From CAWGGS01 sp963822095 (lineage in GTDB: Bacteria > Desulfobacterota > Desulfobulbia > Desulfobulbales > Desulfocapsaceae): a stretch of 64,000 bases of DNA. The stretch is taken from positions 1 through 64,000 of the forward strand of contig CAWGGS010000008.1 in assembly GCA_963822095.1 (NCBI GenBank). The letters run 5' to 3'. The position numbers and the translations under genes are program-made. The notes under the pieces are model-generated. The model was not told the DNA's origin. It made no database searches and worked only from the letters and a program-made list of their open reading frames with translations. Shown here piece by piece: positions 15,881 through 24,491 of this stretch (the first letter of the stretch is position 1; every line of letters starts with the position of its first letter).

Positions 15881-17566
15881 TTACCCAGTCGATGAAGGGA
15901 GCTTCTCAGACCCACCCTTTTCCCGGCCGAAAATGACCTGGTTCCGGCCTGCCGCCTTGGCTTCATAGAGGGCGGCATCAGCCCTGCTAATCAGGCTGTT
16001 GTCCGTATCCTCCACGTTCGCAATTCCTGCCACCCCCACGCTAATGGTAACATGCAGCTCAACATCCTCATAGACAAAGGGATATTCTTCGACTGCCTGC
16101 CGTATCCTCTCCGCGGTCGACATGGCCTGGCGGCTCTCTGTCTGTCCCAGGATCACCAGGAATTCCTCTCCACCATACCGGCCGGCGATATCCATGGTCC
16201 TGAGCATGCTGGTGAAGATTAAAGCCATCTGTACCAGCACGGCATCTCCCACCAGGTGGCCATGGGTATCATTGACCACTTTGAAGTTGTCGATATCCAC
16301 CATAAGGAGCGAAAAGAGATTACCGTATCTCCGAAAATTTTCGATCTGGACGTCCAGCGAGGTCATGATCCGCTTTCGGTTGGCAAGCTTGGTCAGAGGA
16401 TCGGTTACTGCCAGCTGTTCGAGTTCCTCCTTATTTTTTTTCAGCTGCTGGACCATTTCGTTGAACATTCCGGTTACGATACCAAGTTCATCTTCTCGTA
16501 TAATATCCAAACAGACATCAAGATCTCCCTGGGCTACCCGGAGTACCCCACGCGTCAGTGTCTGGAGCGGCAGAATAACCCGTCTGGCGATAATTGAAGC
16601 GCTTAAACCTATGAACAGGGTAAAGATGATCGCCGTCAGTATTATCCTGTCGCGAAGATGGATGACATCCGCATACACATAGTCGTAGTTCTCGGTTATC
16701 ACCAAACCCATGGGAAGGTCTTTGAAGGCGGTCGCAAAACCGACGACCCATCTTTTATTGCTGAAATTCACCGGCTGCTGCGGATGGGCGAAAAGCTGCA
16801 GCTGCTGACCGATGGAAAGTGCCGTCTCGGTTTGTCCTTCCGGAAAATTCATCGCCAGGATGGGCTGACCGTTTTTTCCGACAAGGCGAACCGACCAGGG
16901 TCCCTTCTCGTTCCCGGCCAAAGCGTTTCTCAGATACGGTGACAGCGCCTGCAGGCTGATCCGAACCGCCAGCACACCTAATTCTTTATTCGTTTTGTTG
17001 GAAATAAGGGGAATCCCGATAACGGAAAGCGGCGTACCCTTAATAAAGGACACCGCACCGACAAAGGCCTTGCCTCCAGCCGTCCGGGCCTTCCAGTCGA
17101 CGGGCAAAGAAAAGGGGGTATCATCTTTTTCGCTTGTCGAGGCGGCGATCTCCTGCCCATCAGGATCAAAAATCGCAAGCCTTTGGTAATCGGCATATTT
17201 ATTACGCACCTGATCAAGATAGGCAACAATCCGTTTCACAGGGGAGAGAACCTGATCCGTTGTCTCCCTGGAACCATCACCCTCATCCAGGCCCAGATAT
17301 CTCGTCAGATTGTCTGTGAGCACGAAGGAATCGGCGAAAATCTTGAGGTCATGCTCCCGTTCTGCAAACCAGAGATTCATGTCCCGTTCCACCTTGCTTG
17401 TGGAATCTATCAACCTCTGCCGGTTTTTTTCCGCCATGGCCTTATAGGTCATATTATAAAAAAACCAGCCCATTCCAGACGATGGGACCAGGGTAACCAG
17501 GATGGAAAAAATCAGGATCCGGTTCCTTATCGACAAAAGGCCCGATGGTTTATTCGTGGTTTTCAT
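15881..17566 (-). CDS. Membrane diguanylate cyclase (Cache-like sensor, HAMP, GGDEF)
   Basis: The 561-residue protein should make cyclic di-GMP in response to a periplasmic signal. A first membrane segment lies at 13-35, an extracytoplasmic Cache-like sensor at about 40-300 (with a FDPDGQEIAAS loop and ENYDYVYAD end), a second membrane segment at 308-328, HAMP at about 328-380, and a GGDEF domain from 390. The active-site signature is GGEEF (465-469), so the enzyme should be catalytic, and an RxxD inhibitory site (456-459) sits five residues before it, indicating product feedback. No operon partner is adjacent. An HD-GYP protein 13 kb away and a hyaluronan-synthase-like glycosyltransferase at 24.5 kb are possible members of the same signalling context. 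Confidence 0.9.
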   Translation of the reverse strand: MKTTNKPSGLLSIRNRILIFSILVTLVPSSGMGWFFYNMTYKAMAEKNRQRLIDSTSKVERDMNLWFAEREHDLKIFADSFVLTDNLTRYLGLDEGDGSRETTDQVLSPVKRIVAYLDQVRNKYADYQRLAIFDPDGQEIAASTSEKDDTPFSLPVDWKARTAGGKAFVGAVSFIKGTPLSVIGIPLISNKTNKELGVLAVRISLQALSPYLRNALAGNEKGPWSVRLVGKNGQPILAMNFPEGQTETALSIGQQLQLFAHPQQPVNFSNKRWVVGFATAFKDLPMGLVITENYDYVYADVIHLRDRIILTAIIFTLFIGLSASIIARRVILPLQTLTRGVLRVAQGDLDVCLDIIREDELGIVTGMFNEMVQQLKKNKEELEQLAVTDPLTKLANRKRIMTSLDVQIENFRRYGNLFSLLMVDIDNFKVVNDTHGHLVGDAVLVQMALIFTSMLRTMDIAGRYGGEEFLVILGQTESRQAMSTAERIRQAVEEYPFVYEDVELHVTISVGVAGIANVEDTDNSLISRADAALYEAKAAGRNQVIFGREKGGSEKLPSSTG

Positions 17567-17636
17567 AGTGAGATGTGGGGGTTGAGATATTTAAATGACA
17601 TCCGGAAAGGTGCCCGGATATCGAGGCATTTTCCGA

Positions 17637-19064
17637 TCATGCCTGTTTTTTCGACAAGACATGGGTGGAGTTGCCAAGAAAGAGCTCCGCCGCCTCGGAT
17701 TCTGTCTCCGACAGAGTCGGATGGGGGTGAAGACTCAACGCCAGGTCTTCAGCCAGGGCTCCCATCTCCACCGCCAGGCTCCCTTCCGAAACCAGCCCCT
17801 CCGCCTCCCTGCCGACGATTCCGACACCGGCAATCCTGCCGCTCTTAGGATCAACCACGATTTTTGTCAGGCCTTCAGAGGCCCCCATGGTGTGGGCGCG
17901 CCCCGAGAACTTCCAGGGAAATCTCAAAATCTTGACTTCGATATTTTTTTCCCGGGCCTGCTCCTCGGTCAAACCGCACCAGGAAATCTGCGGATCCGTG
18001 TAAATTGTCGCCGGTATCGCCCGGACATCAAAGGCCGAGGGCATACCGGCTATCACCTCTGCCGCCACTTTTCCCTCCCGGGAGGCCTTGTTGGCCAGCA
18101 TCATTCCGCCTGCCGCGTCACCGACTGCAAAGATATCCGGATCGGCTGTACGTTGTTGGTCATCGATAAGGATGAACCCTCTTTTATCTGTCTTGACCTG
18201 CGTCTTTTCAAGACCCAGACTCCCCGTCGACGGCTTACGGCCGATGGCGACCAGAACCCGGTCGAATCGCTGCTCGGAATGTTCTCCCTCTCCTTCCAAA
18301 ATGACATCGACCCCATCTTCTTTCTCGGTGAGACCGGCCACCTTGGTCTTCAGGTGGATACCTGCAAAAATCGAATCCAGGCGTTTTCTAAGCGGTTCGA
18401 CCAGATCCCTGTCCACTCCCGGCAACAGAAGATCAGCCATTTCAACCACTGTCACCCGGCTCCCGAGGGCACTGTATACGGTTCCCAGTTCCAGTCCCAC
18501 ATAACCGCCACCTATAATGAGAAGACTTTGCGGAACATCGGCAAGGGCCAATGCTCCGGTTGAATTCATGATCCGCCCGCCCGTTTTAAAAGGGACTCCT
18601 GGATAGGCAATGGGTTCGGAACCAGTGGCGATAACCGCCTGTTTGAAACGAAGTCGCCTGACCTCTGCATTTTCCAGACGAACGGTATGGGAATCCTCAA
18701 ACACCGCGCGTCCCTTGATCAGCTGAACACCCCGCTGTTTGCTCAGACTGAGCAAGCCTCCGGACATGGAAGAGATTACCTTGTTTTTCCATGTCTTCAG
18801 GGCCTCAAGATCAACCCGCGGCTTGTCGAAATGGACACCCATATCTCCCGCCCGGGCCGCATCGTAGATCAACGTCGAGAGGAAAAGCAGGGTCTTTGAT
18901 GGAATGCAACCGGTATACAGGCATACCCCGCCGGGCTTGGGAAAAGGATCGACCATGGTCACGTCGAGACCGAGATCAGCTGCCCGAAAAGCCGCGGCAT
19001 ACCCACCCGGACCGTTGCCGATTACCAAAAGCCCAGTTTGCTGTTCCAATTCCCCCATAACCAT
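17637..19064 (-). CDS. lpdA: Dihydrolipoyl dehydrogenase (E3)
   Basis: The 475-residue flavoprotein reoxidises dihydrolipoyl groups of the E2 subunit with NAD+. FAD-binding GNGPGGYAAAFRAADLG begins at 17; the redox disulfide is C48/C53 in GGVCLYTGCIPSK; the NAD fold GGGYVGLELGTVYSALGS lies near 187; the second FAD block is FAVGDAAGG; the catalytic His-Glu pair is in LSLHPHPTLSE near the C-terminus. An AAGGAGAC site precedes the ATG. It is the last gene of the pyruvate dehydrogenase operon, 24 bases after E2. Confidence 0.95.
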   Translation of the reverse strand: MVMGELEQQTGLLVIGNGPGGYAAAFRAADLGLDVTMVDPFPKPGGVCLYTGCIPSKTLLFLSTLIYDAARAGDMGVHFDKPRVDLEALKTWKNKVISSMSGGLLSLSKQRGVQLIKGRAVFEDSHTVRLENAEVRRLRFKQAVIATGSEPIAYPGVPFKTGGRIMNSTGALALADVPQSLLIIGGGYVGLELGTVYSALGSRVTVVEMADLLLPGVDRDLVEPLRKRLDSIFAGIHLKTKVAGLTEKEDGVDVILEGEGEHSEQRFDRVLVAIGRKPSTGSLGLEKTQVKTDKRGFILIDDQQRTADPDIFAVGDAAGGMMLANKASREGKVAAEVIAGMPSAFDVRAIPATIYTDPQISWCGLTEEQAREKNIEVKILRFPWKFSGRAHTMGASEGLTKIVVDPKSGRIAGVGIVGREAEGLVSEGSLAVEMGALAEDLALSLHPHPTLSETESEAAELFLGNSTHVLSKKQA

Positions 19065-19088
19065 AATCCGTCTCCTTCTCTTTTAAAC

Positions 19089-20369
19089 TCAGGTCATCGA
19101 AATTAACAACTCCTCCGGATCCTGAAGAGTTTCGATCAGAACCTTCATAAACCGGATGGAATCCGCTCCATCAACCACCCGATGATCGAAGCAGAGGACA
19201 ACGGGCATCATCAGGCGGGGAACGATGTCATAACTGCCGTCATCCCTGGTAACAACGTAAGGCTGCATGCGTCCGTGCCCGAACCCGAGGATGGCAACCT
19301 GCGGGAAATTGATGATCGGAGTGAAAAAACCACCGCCCATGGCTCCGGCATTGGTGATGGTGAACGTCCCGCCCTGCAACGCATCCAACCCGATCTTCCT
19401 CGACCGTGTACGCTGGACGCAGTCGTTGAGTTCGATGGACAACTCCTTGATACTCTTGCGATCCACATCACGGATAACCGGCACAATCAGGCCGTCTTCC
19501 GTATCCACCGCCACCCCGATATGAAAATATTTTTTTACCACGATCTCCTGGGCGGCAAGATCGAGGCTGGAATTGAACATCGGATAAACTTTCAAAGCCG
19601 TGGCCGCGGCCTTGAGGCCAAAAACGGTAAGGGTCAAGCGCCCGCCGGCGGCCTTGATTTCATCCTTATGTTTTTTGCGAAATGCCTCCAGTTTGGTAAT
19701 ATCCGCCCAATCCTGGCTCGTGACATGGGGGATCTGGCTCCAGGCAGTGATCATCTGCCGGGCGGTGGCCCTGCGAATCGACCTGAAAGGCCTGCGCTCC
19801 ACCTCACCCCACTGTTTGAAATCCGGTAACTCCGGTGTCCCAATGGCCATTGAGGTTTCCCCAGGCAGGGAAACCTGAGGAACGGTTGCGACCTCTTTGG
19901 CTTTGGCTGCAAAGGAGCGGACATCCTCAGCCGTTACCAGCCCCTCCGGCCCCGTGGGAGGGACCTGATGTAAATCAACCCCCAGTTCCCGGGCAAGTCT
20001 GCGCGTAGCCGGTGAGGCGGGAACAGGACCTTTCTCCTTCCCATCCGCCGCCGGTATCGGTTTTTGCTGTTCTTCCCTGGAAGGTTTCTCAATCTGTTTG
20101 TCGGACGGTCCAGGCCCTGCCTCTTCCCCTGCCCCGTTTTCAAAAACGATCATCGAATCACCTACTTTGACGAGATCGCCGGTCTTGACCAATACCTGTC
20201 CGACCTCACCGGTATACGGCGACGGAATTTCCACTGCAGCCTTATCGGTCTCGACCTCCAGAATCACATCGCCTTCTTTGACCTGGCGGCCTTCGACAAC
20301 GTGAATTGCCAGCACCTCGGCCTCGTGAATGCCTTCCCCCAAATCCGGCAAGGTAAATGATTTACTCAT
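19089..20369 (-). CDS. Dihydrolipoamide acetyltransferase (E2) of 2-oxo acid dehydrogenase
   Basis: The 426-residue E2 has one lipoyl domain at 1-78 with the lipoylated K43 in ETDKAAVEIP, a Pro/Gln/Glu-rich linker, a peripheral subunit-binding domain at about 115-152 (SPATRRLARELGVDLHQVPPTG), and the acyltransferase core from about 190 with the catalytic H396xxxD400 in DHRVVDGADS. A strong GAGGGGG site precedes the ATG. The start codon overlaps the stop of a 51-codon frame as ATGA, suggesting coupled translation. Together with E1 alpha/beta and E3 it forms the complete complex; pyruvate is the most likely substrate, branched-chain oxo acids being the alternative. Confidence 0.9.
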   Translation of the reverse strand: MSKSFTLPDLGEGIHEAEVLAIHVVEGRQVKEGDVILEVETDKAAVEIPSPYTGEVGQVLVKTGDLVKVGDSMIVFENGAGEEAGPGPSDKQIEKPSREEQQKPIPAADGKEKGPVPASPATRRLARELGVDLHQVPPTGPEGLVTAEDVRSFAAKAKEVATVPQVSLPGETSMAIGTPELPDFKQWGEVERRPFRSIRRATARQMITAWSQIPHVTSQDWADITKLEAFRKKHKDEIKAAGGRLTLTVFGLKAAATALKVYPMFNSSLDLAAQEIVVKKYFHIGVAVDTEDGLIVPVIRDVDRKSIKELSIELNDCVQRTRSRKIGLDALQGGTFTITNAGAMGGGFFTPIINFPQVAILGFGHGRMQPYVVTRDDGSYDIVPRLMMPVVLCFDHRVVDGADSIRFMKVLIETLQDPEELLISMT

Positions 20370-20521
20370 CCAATCCCCCTCTTTTGATACGTTGCACCAT
20401 ACGCCACCACCTTATCCTCTAAAATCTGAACGAACTCCACTTCCCGACCGATACATATCGGTCTCTTTCGTATACCCCGGAGGGAGATGTATGCCATCTT
20501 GCAATGATCTTTTAATACCAT
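20366..20521 (-). CDS. Possible 51-residue protein between E1-beta and E2
   Basis: After the E1-beta stop at 20533 a frame opens with ATG 12 bases later and ends with a TGA that overlaps the E2 start codon as ATGA, the hallmark of translational coupling in this operon. The 51-residue product (MVLKDHCKMAYISLRGIRKR and on) is basic and contains a GREVEFVQILEDKVVAYGATY segment that looks like a small beta fold. I recognise no family. The ribosome binding site is weak, and a shorter start at the internal Met is possible. It could be a real subunit-sized regulator or a coupling cistron; the alternative is a chance frame in a 163-base spacer. Confidence 0.4.
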   Translation of the reverse strand: MVLKDHCKMAYISLRGIRKRPICIGREVEFVQILEDKVVAYGATYQKRGIG

Positions 20522-20532
20522 ACCTTGCACGA

Positions 20533-21516
20533 TCACGAATACTGCAACGTCCGCTCCGCCGCCGCAACGATGCGTTGGGCTCCGGGCATGTAGTGCTTCT
20601 CCCGGGCAAACCATGGTATGAAGATATCAAATCCCGCAACCCGTTCTATGGGGGCCTGCAGGAAGAAAAAGCTCTTTTCCACCAGCCGAGACACGATTTC
20701 GGCCCCTGGCCCAAAACTGCGCGGAGCTTCATGCACGATCACCACCCGCCCGGTCTTTTTTGCCGATGCGACCAGACTCTCCTCATCGAGCGGTGAGATG
20801 GTCAACAAATCTATAACCTCGGCGCTTACCCCGTTTTTCTCCTTCAGGATATCGGCCGCTTCGAGGGTAGGCTGGATCATTGCCCCATAGGAGATCATCG
20901 TCAGATCGTCACCCGGTCGTATGATCCGCGGTTTGCCGATGGGCAAGGTCTCTTCTTCTTCCGGAACCTCCTCCCGAAAGGCCCGGTACAGACCTTTTGC
21001 CTCATAGAAGATGACCGGGTCCGGATCGCGGATCGCGCTCACCATAAGGGCTCTTGCGTTTCTGGGCCCCGAGGGGATTACCATCTTCAATCCCGGCGTG
21101 TGGGCCCAATAGGCCTCCCTGCTCTCGGAATGATGCTCCAGAGCGCGCACCCCACCGCCATAGGGCGTCCGCAGGACGAGAGGCATGGGATACCTCCCCC
21201 GGGAACGCCAGCGCAGGCGTGCGGCATGGTTCTCAATCTGATGAAAATTCTGATAGGCGAACCCGGAAAACTGGATCTCACAAACCGGCTTCAGACCGTA
21301 AGCCGCCATGCCGATGGACATACCGACAATCCCCGACTCGGCCAATGGTGTATCGATGACTCGTTGCTCACCGAATTGATCGACAAGACCGTCGGTAACC
21401 CGAAAGACTCCACCGTCCCGTCCGACATCCTCTCCCAGAAGGATGACCGAATCATCCTTTTCCATCTCCTGCCTGAGTGCCAGATTCAGTGCCTGGACCA
21501 TATTCATCTTCGTCAT
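20533..21516 (-). CDS. pdhB: Pyruvate dehydrogenase E1 component, beta subunit
   Basis: The 327-residue transketolase-like beta chain has the family blocks LGEDVGRDGGVFRVTDGL, DTPLAESGIVGMSIGMA, CEIQFSGFAYQNFHQIENHAA, RTPYGGGVRALEHHSES and a C-terminal EVIDLLTISPLDEESL domain. With the alpha chain it forms the thiamine-diphosphate E1 that decarboxylates the 2-oxo acid and acylates E2. Its start overlaps the end of pdhA (ATGA at 21513-21516). Confidence 0.9.
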   Translation of the reverse strand: MTKMNMVQALNLALRQEMEKDDSVILLGEDVGRDGGVFRVTDGLVDQFGEQRVIDTPLAESGIVGMSIGMAAYGLKPVCEIQFSGFAYQNFHQIENHAARLRWRSRGRYPMPLVLRTPYGGGVRALEHHSESREAYWAHTPGLKMVIPSGPRNARALMVSAIRDPDPVIFYEAKGLYRAFREEVPEEEETLPIGKPRIIRPGDDLTMISYGAMIQPTLEAADILKEKNGVSAEVIDLLTISPLDEESLVASAKKTGRVVIVHEAPRSFGPGAEIVSRLVEKSFFFLQAPIERVAGFDIFIPWFAREKHYMPGAQRIVAAAERTLQYS

Positions 21517-22616
21517 GACGGCACCTCCCTATCCTTTCCGGCAAGCTCCTGGGTCAGAAACTCTTTCTGACCTCCCAGATAGGGTGGAATCTCGGCATAG
21601 AGGTGATCGAACATATCGAGCGGATTTCCCATCAACTGCATCTTCTTTTCTGCATTGTCAACGGCATTCTGAATCTCCTGTTTGACGTGGTTCTCAATAT
21701 CTACCTGTTCCTGCTCGGAGAACACTCCTTTACCCATCAGATACTTTTCAAAACGGGGAAGAGGATCCTTTTTCCGCCAGACCTCAACCTCCTCGTCGCT
21801 TCGGTACCGTTTCGGGTCATCGGCCGTGGTATGCATCATCACCCGATAGGTTACACATTCGATGAGCGTCGGCCCCTCACCTGTCCGCGCTCGGCGGGTG
21901 GCCTCCTCGGCTGCCGCATAAACGGCCAGGATATCGTTGCCGTCCACCTGGATTCCCGGCATCCCGTAAGCGAGGGCCTTCTGGGCAATGGTTTTGGAAC
22001 GGGTCTGCTGGGCCAGGGAGGTGGAAATCGCCCATTGATTGTTCTGGCAAACGAAGACCACGGGCACCTGGAAAACAGCGCCAAAGTTGAGCCCCTCGTG
22101 AAAATCGCCCTCCGAGGTCGCGCCGTCGCCGAAAAAAGTCATCACGACATCGTCTTTCCCACGATACTTTGCCGCCCACCCCAGCCCAACCGCATGAAGG
22201 ATCTGGGAACCTACGGGCACGCAGATGGGAAGATCGTTATGATCCGGCGGGATGACGGCCCCTTCGTTGAATCCATTGTTACAGATGATGACACTTTCCA
22301 GGGTTCTCCCCCGCCAGATCTCCGCCGCTGTCTCCCGAAAAGAGGGAACAAACCAATCCTGCGGGCGAAGATGGGCCACGGCTCCGAGCTGGGAGGCCTC
22401 CTGCCCCTTGATCGGTGGAAAGGTTCCGATGCGCCCCTGGCGCTGCAGGTCGAGAAGACGTTCATCGAACCTGCGGCCGAGCAACATGGCTCTATAGAGT
22501 TTGAGCAACATTTCTCCGGAGATATCCGGTTCGAGTTCTCTATCCAGTTTTCCGTTTTCATCCAGAATAGAAAGACTCTCAATGCTCTCTGATAACGTAA
22601 TGCGAGTTCGTGGCAT
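21513..22616 (-). CDS. pdhA: Pyruvate dehydrogenase E1 component, alpha subunit
   Basis: The 367-residue alpha chain carries the thiamine-diphosphate signature GDGATSEGDFHEGLNFG ... CQNNQWAIST (about 160-200), plus IKGQEASQLG and the phosphorylation-loop-like TYRVMMHTTADDPKRYR region. It is the first gene of the pdhA-pdhB-E2-lpd operon on the minus strand. A GAGAGGAG site lies five bases before the ATG. Pyruvate is the likely substrate; the HTTADDP loop also occurs in branched-chain enzymes, so substrate is not certain. Confidence 0.9.
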   Translation of the reverse strand: MPRTRITLSESIESLSILDENGKLDRELEPDISGEMLLKLYRAMLLGRRFDERLLDLQRQGRIGTFPPIKGQEASQLGAVAHLRPQDWFVPSFRETAAEIWRGRTLESVIICNNGFNEGAVIPPDHNDLPICVPVGSQILHAVGLGWAAKYRGKDDVVMTFFGDGATSEGDFHEGLNFGAVFQVPVVFVCQNNQWAISTSLAQQTRSKTIAQKALAYGMPGIQVDGNDILAVYAAAEEATRRARTGEGPTLIECVTYRVMMHTTADDPKRYRSDEEVEVWRKKDPLPRFEKYLMGKGVFSEQEQVDIENHVKQEIQNAVDNAEKKMQLMGNPLDMFDHLYAEIPPYLGGQKEFLTQELAGKDREVPS

Positions 22617-23371
22617 ATTTGACTCCTCTCTCTTTCTAAATTTTAACTGATAAGGAAGCCATTAGTAGAAGAGCTTGGCAACGGGAAGGATTTTCCTTGA
22701 CCGTTCAATTTGAATTCTATCCATATTATGATTTTTTTCAACTTTTCGGTAAGAAAAGACCGATGAGCCGTTGTCTGGGTTCGGTTAAATTTTCCTGGAA
22801 AAATACGAATTGGGACCGCCACCATTTCCCATCCAGTCCTGCAATGTTTTGGATTACTTCAGGGCGGAAAAAGAAATCAACAAGTATCTCCAATGGATAT
22901 CCTCTAAATCCACGAAACAAAACCAGGGGCGGAGGCAATATTCCTGAAATGCGAAATTTTCATTCCACATCATTGGTTCTAAAATGACAGGTAACCAGTC
23001 CCTTCCCGAGGCCACAGCATGCGTACAGCTTGATACAATATTTCATATTTTCCTGTTATATTAAAAGTTTTATTCCATGTCCTGTAATACCACGGCCACG
23101 TCTTCATTAAGAACGCGCGGGTCATGCTCTTTGTCGCAGGAATTTTCTATTCCGCTATTCCGGACATTTGACAGGGAAAAATACAAAGTAATGGGCAAAA
23201 GACTTCCGATTCAATGACTGGAACCTGTCATGCCTTGATCCCTCCCGATCCTTATCCCGACCAATCAAATATAATCTTATCTTGTAATTACAAAATTATG
23301 AACACCAAAACAAATTAGGACGCCTTTAAAACAGCCTGAGTCCGTCAAACAAAACACAGCCAGAAGCAATC
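22617..23371. other. Long divergent intergenic region between pdhA and the PEP-CTERM gene
   Basis: About 750 bases have no convincing gene on either strand: the short frames near 22697-22987 lack motifs and ribosome binding sites. The part next to pdhA must contain its promoter; I see no strong consensus pair. The part after 23250 is AT-rich and leads to the sigma-54 type site at 23372. Confidence 0.4.
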
Positions 23372-23387
23372 TGGATCATATTTTGCA
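23372..23387 (+). promoter_or_regulatory. Sigma-54 type (-24/-12) promoter of the PEP-CTERM gene
   Basis: TGGATCATATTTTGCA places GG and GC exactly ten bases apart, fitting the TGGCACG-N4-TTGCA consensus at the critical TGG and TTGCA positions. It is 66 bases upstream of the start at 23453. PEP-CTERM genes are known to be controlled by PrsK/PrsR with sigma-54 in some species, which agrees with this reading. Confidence 0.5.
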
Positions 23388-23452
23388 AAGAAACCAACGG
23401 GGGAGTCTGAAACTATTTTCTCAAAATAATTCACATAAACAAGGCGGCTGTA

Positions 23453-24094
23453 ATGAAAAAAATAATCCTCTTATCAATGCTGATTCTGGCTGTCCAGGGA
23501 TTTTCGACTTCGGCTGGAGCGACACCACTGAGCTTTAATTTAGGGGGCGATGATATAAACAGCAGCGGAGCTGGGACATTGCCTGATGACGCCTTGGTTT
23601 TGACATTCACTCAGGAATCTGCCAATTCGGTAGTGCTCAAAATTGATGCAACAAATATCCCGGATTCTTTTGGAAAGATAAGTAAAGTCTGGTTTAACAG
23701 TGATCTTTCTTTTAGTGATCTTAGCTTTACGCATGTTTCAGGTGTCAGCACAAGCAACATTACAGCCGGTGGAAATGTATCGACAGCAGGGATTTTCGAT
23801 ATCGAATTTTCTTATGGCACTAGTGGCTCATTTGGCGCTTTTGGTGGTGGCTCTGATTCTACACATGATATATCACAATATCGAATATCTTCCTTGGGTT
23901 CTTTGTCGGTTGCTGCCTTCGACGATATATCAACAAAAGGCTATCCCGCTCTCTTTCACATGAATGTAACCAGCACCGACATAAGCGGCCATTATGGACC
24001 GCCGGACAATCCGGTGCCCGAACCGGCTACCATGCTGCTTTTCGGTGCAGGTCTCCTTGGTCTTACGGGTTTTTTAAAAACCAAAAAGAAATAA
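23453..24094 (+). CDS. PEP-CTERM sorting domain protein
   Basis: The 213-residue secreted protein has a signal peptide (1-23, ending SAGA) and a C-terminal PEP-CTERM tripartite tag: VPEPAT (188-193), a hydrophobic helix MLLFGAGLLGLTGFL, and the basic end KTKKK. Exosortase cleaves such tags and the proteins are exported, usually in bacteria that make an extracellular polysaccharide and biofilm. The body is Ser/Gly/Asp-rich and mostly beta (for example LSFNLGGDDINSSGAGTLPDD), with no recognised enzyme motif. Exosortase itself is not in the window. A likely sigma-54 promoter lies upstream and a terminator follows. Confidence 0.85.
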   Translation: MKKIILLSMLILAVQGFSTSAGATPLSFNLGGDDINSSGAGTLPDDALVLTFTQESANSVVLKIDATNIPDSFGKISKVWFNSDLSFSDLSFTHVSGVSTSNITAGGNVSTAGIFDIEFSYGTSGSFGAFGGGSDSTHDISQYRISSLGSLSVAAFDDISTKGYPALFHMNVTSTDISGHYGPPDNPVPEPATMLLFGAGLLGLTGFLKTKKK

Positions 24095-24115
24095 CACCTT
24101 TTCCTCCATAGTACC

Positions 24116-24152
24116 AAAAGGGCGTGATCAACCAAGGATCACGCCCTTTTTT
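24116..24152 (+). terminator. Rho-independent terminator after the PEP-CTERM gene
   Basis: AAAGGGCGTGATC at 24117-24129 pairs with GATCACGCCCTTT at 24137-24149 around a short loop and is followed by TTT. This is a strong and nearly perfect terminator 22 bases after the stop. Confidence 0.9.
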
Positions 24153-24360
24153 CATTGTACACTCCCCCCTATCTCCTTTATATTTTTCCTTAAAATAAGA
24201 TATGAAAAAAATTGCCTTTTTTGTTTATCCCCTCTTGAATTACTCATGCACGTTCTTATCATTGGGGAATCTACAAGGAGACACGCCAAAAACTAAAAGT
24301 AGATATTCTGTTGAAATTTCATTAAATTATTGCCTGGTAAATCCTTTTTGCAGGAGAATT

Positions 24361-24400
24361 TAGCCGGCGTTCGCGAAGTATGGGGCTGCCATACCGGCTA
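24361..24400 (+). promoter_or_regulatory. Structured hairpin in the leader of the glycosyltransferase gene
   Basis: TAGCCG (24361-24366) pairs with CGGCTA (24395-24400), and within it GTATGG (24378-24383) pairs with CCATAC (24389-24394), leaving a bulge containing CGTTCGCGAA on one side. A bipartite stem of this kind 90 bases before the start at 24492 could be a regulatory RNA element. I could not assign it to a known riboswitch class; it lacks the core of the cyclic di-GMP I riboswitch. The rest of 24153-24491 shows no gene. Confidence 0.35.
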
Positions 24401-24491
24401 AAAAAGGGACTCGCCGTTACATGGCAATGTCTAAAATTGACTCTCCCTGGAAATTTTTTTCTATTAGTTTCAGGCATATAAGGATTTCTGT

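Noticed and set aside
24361..24400. Cyclic di-GMP (GEMM) riboswitch before the glycosyltransferase
   Set aside because: The characteristic ACGCAAAGCC core and tetraloop-receptor pattern are not present; only a two-part hairpin can be supported.
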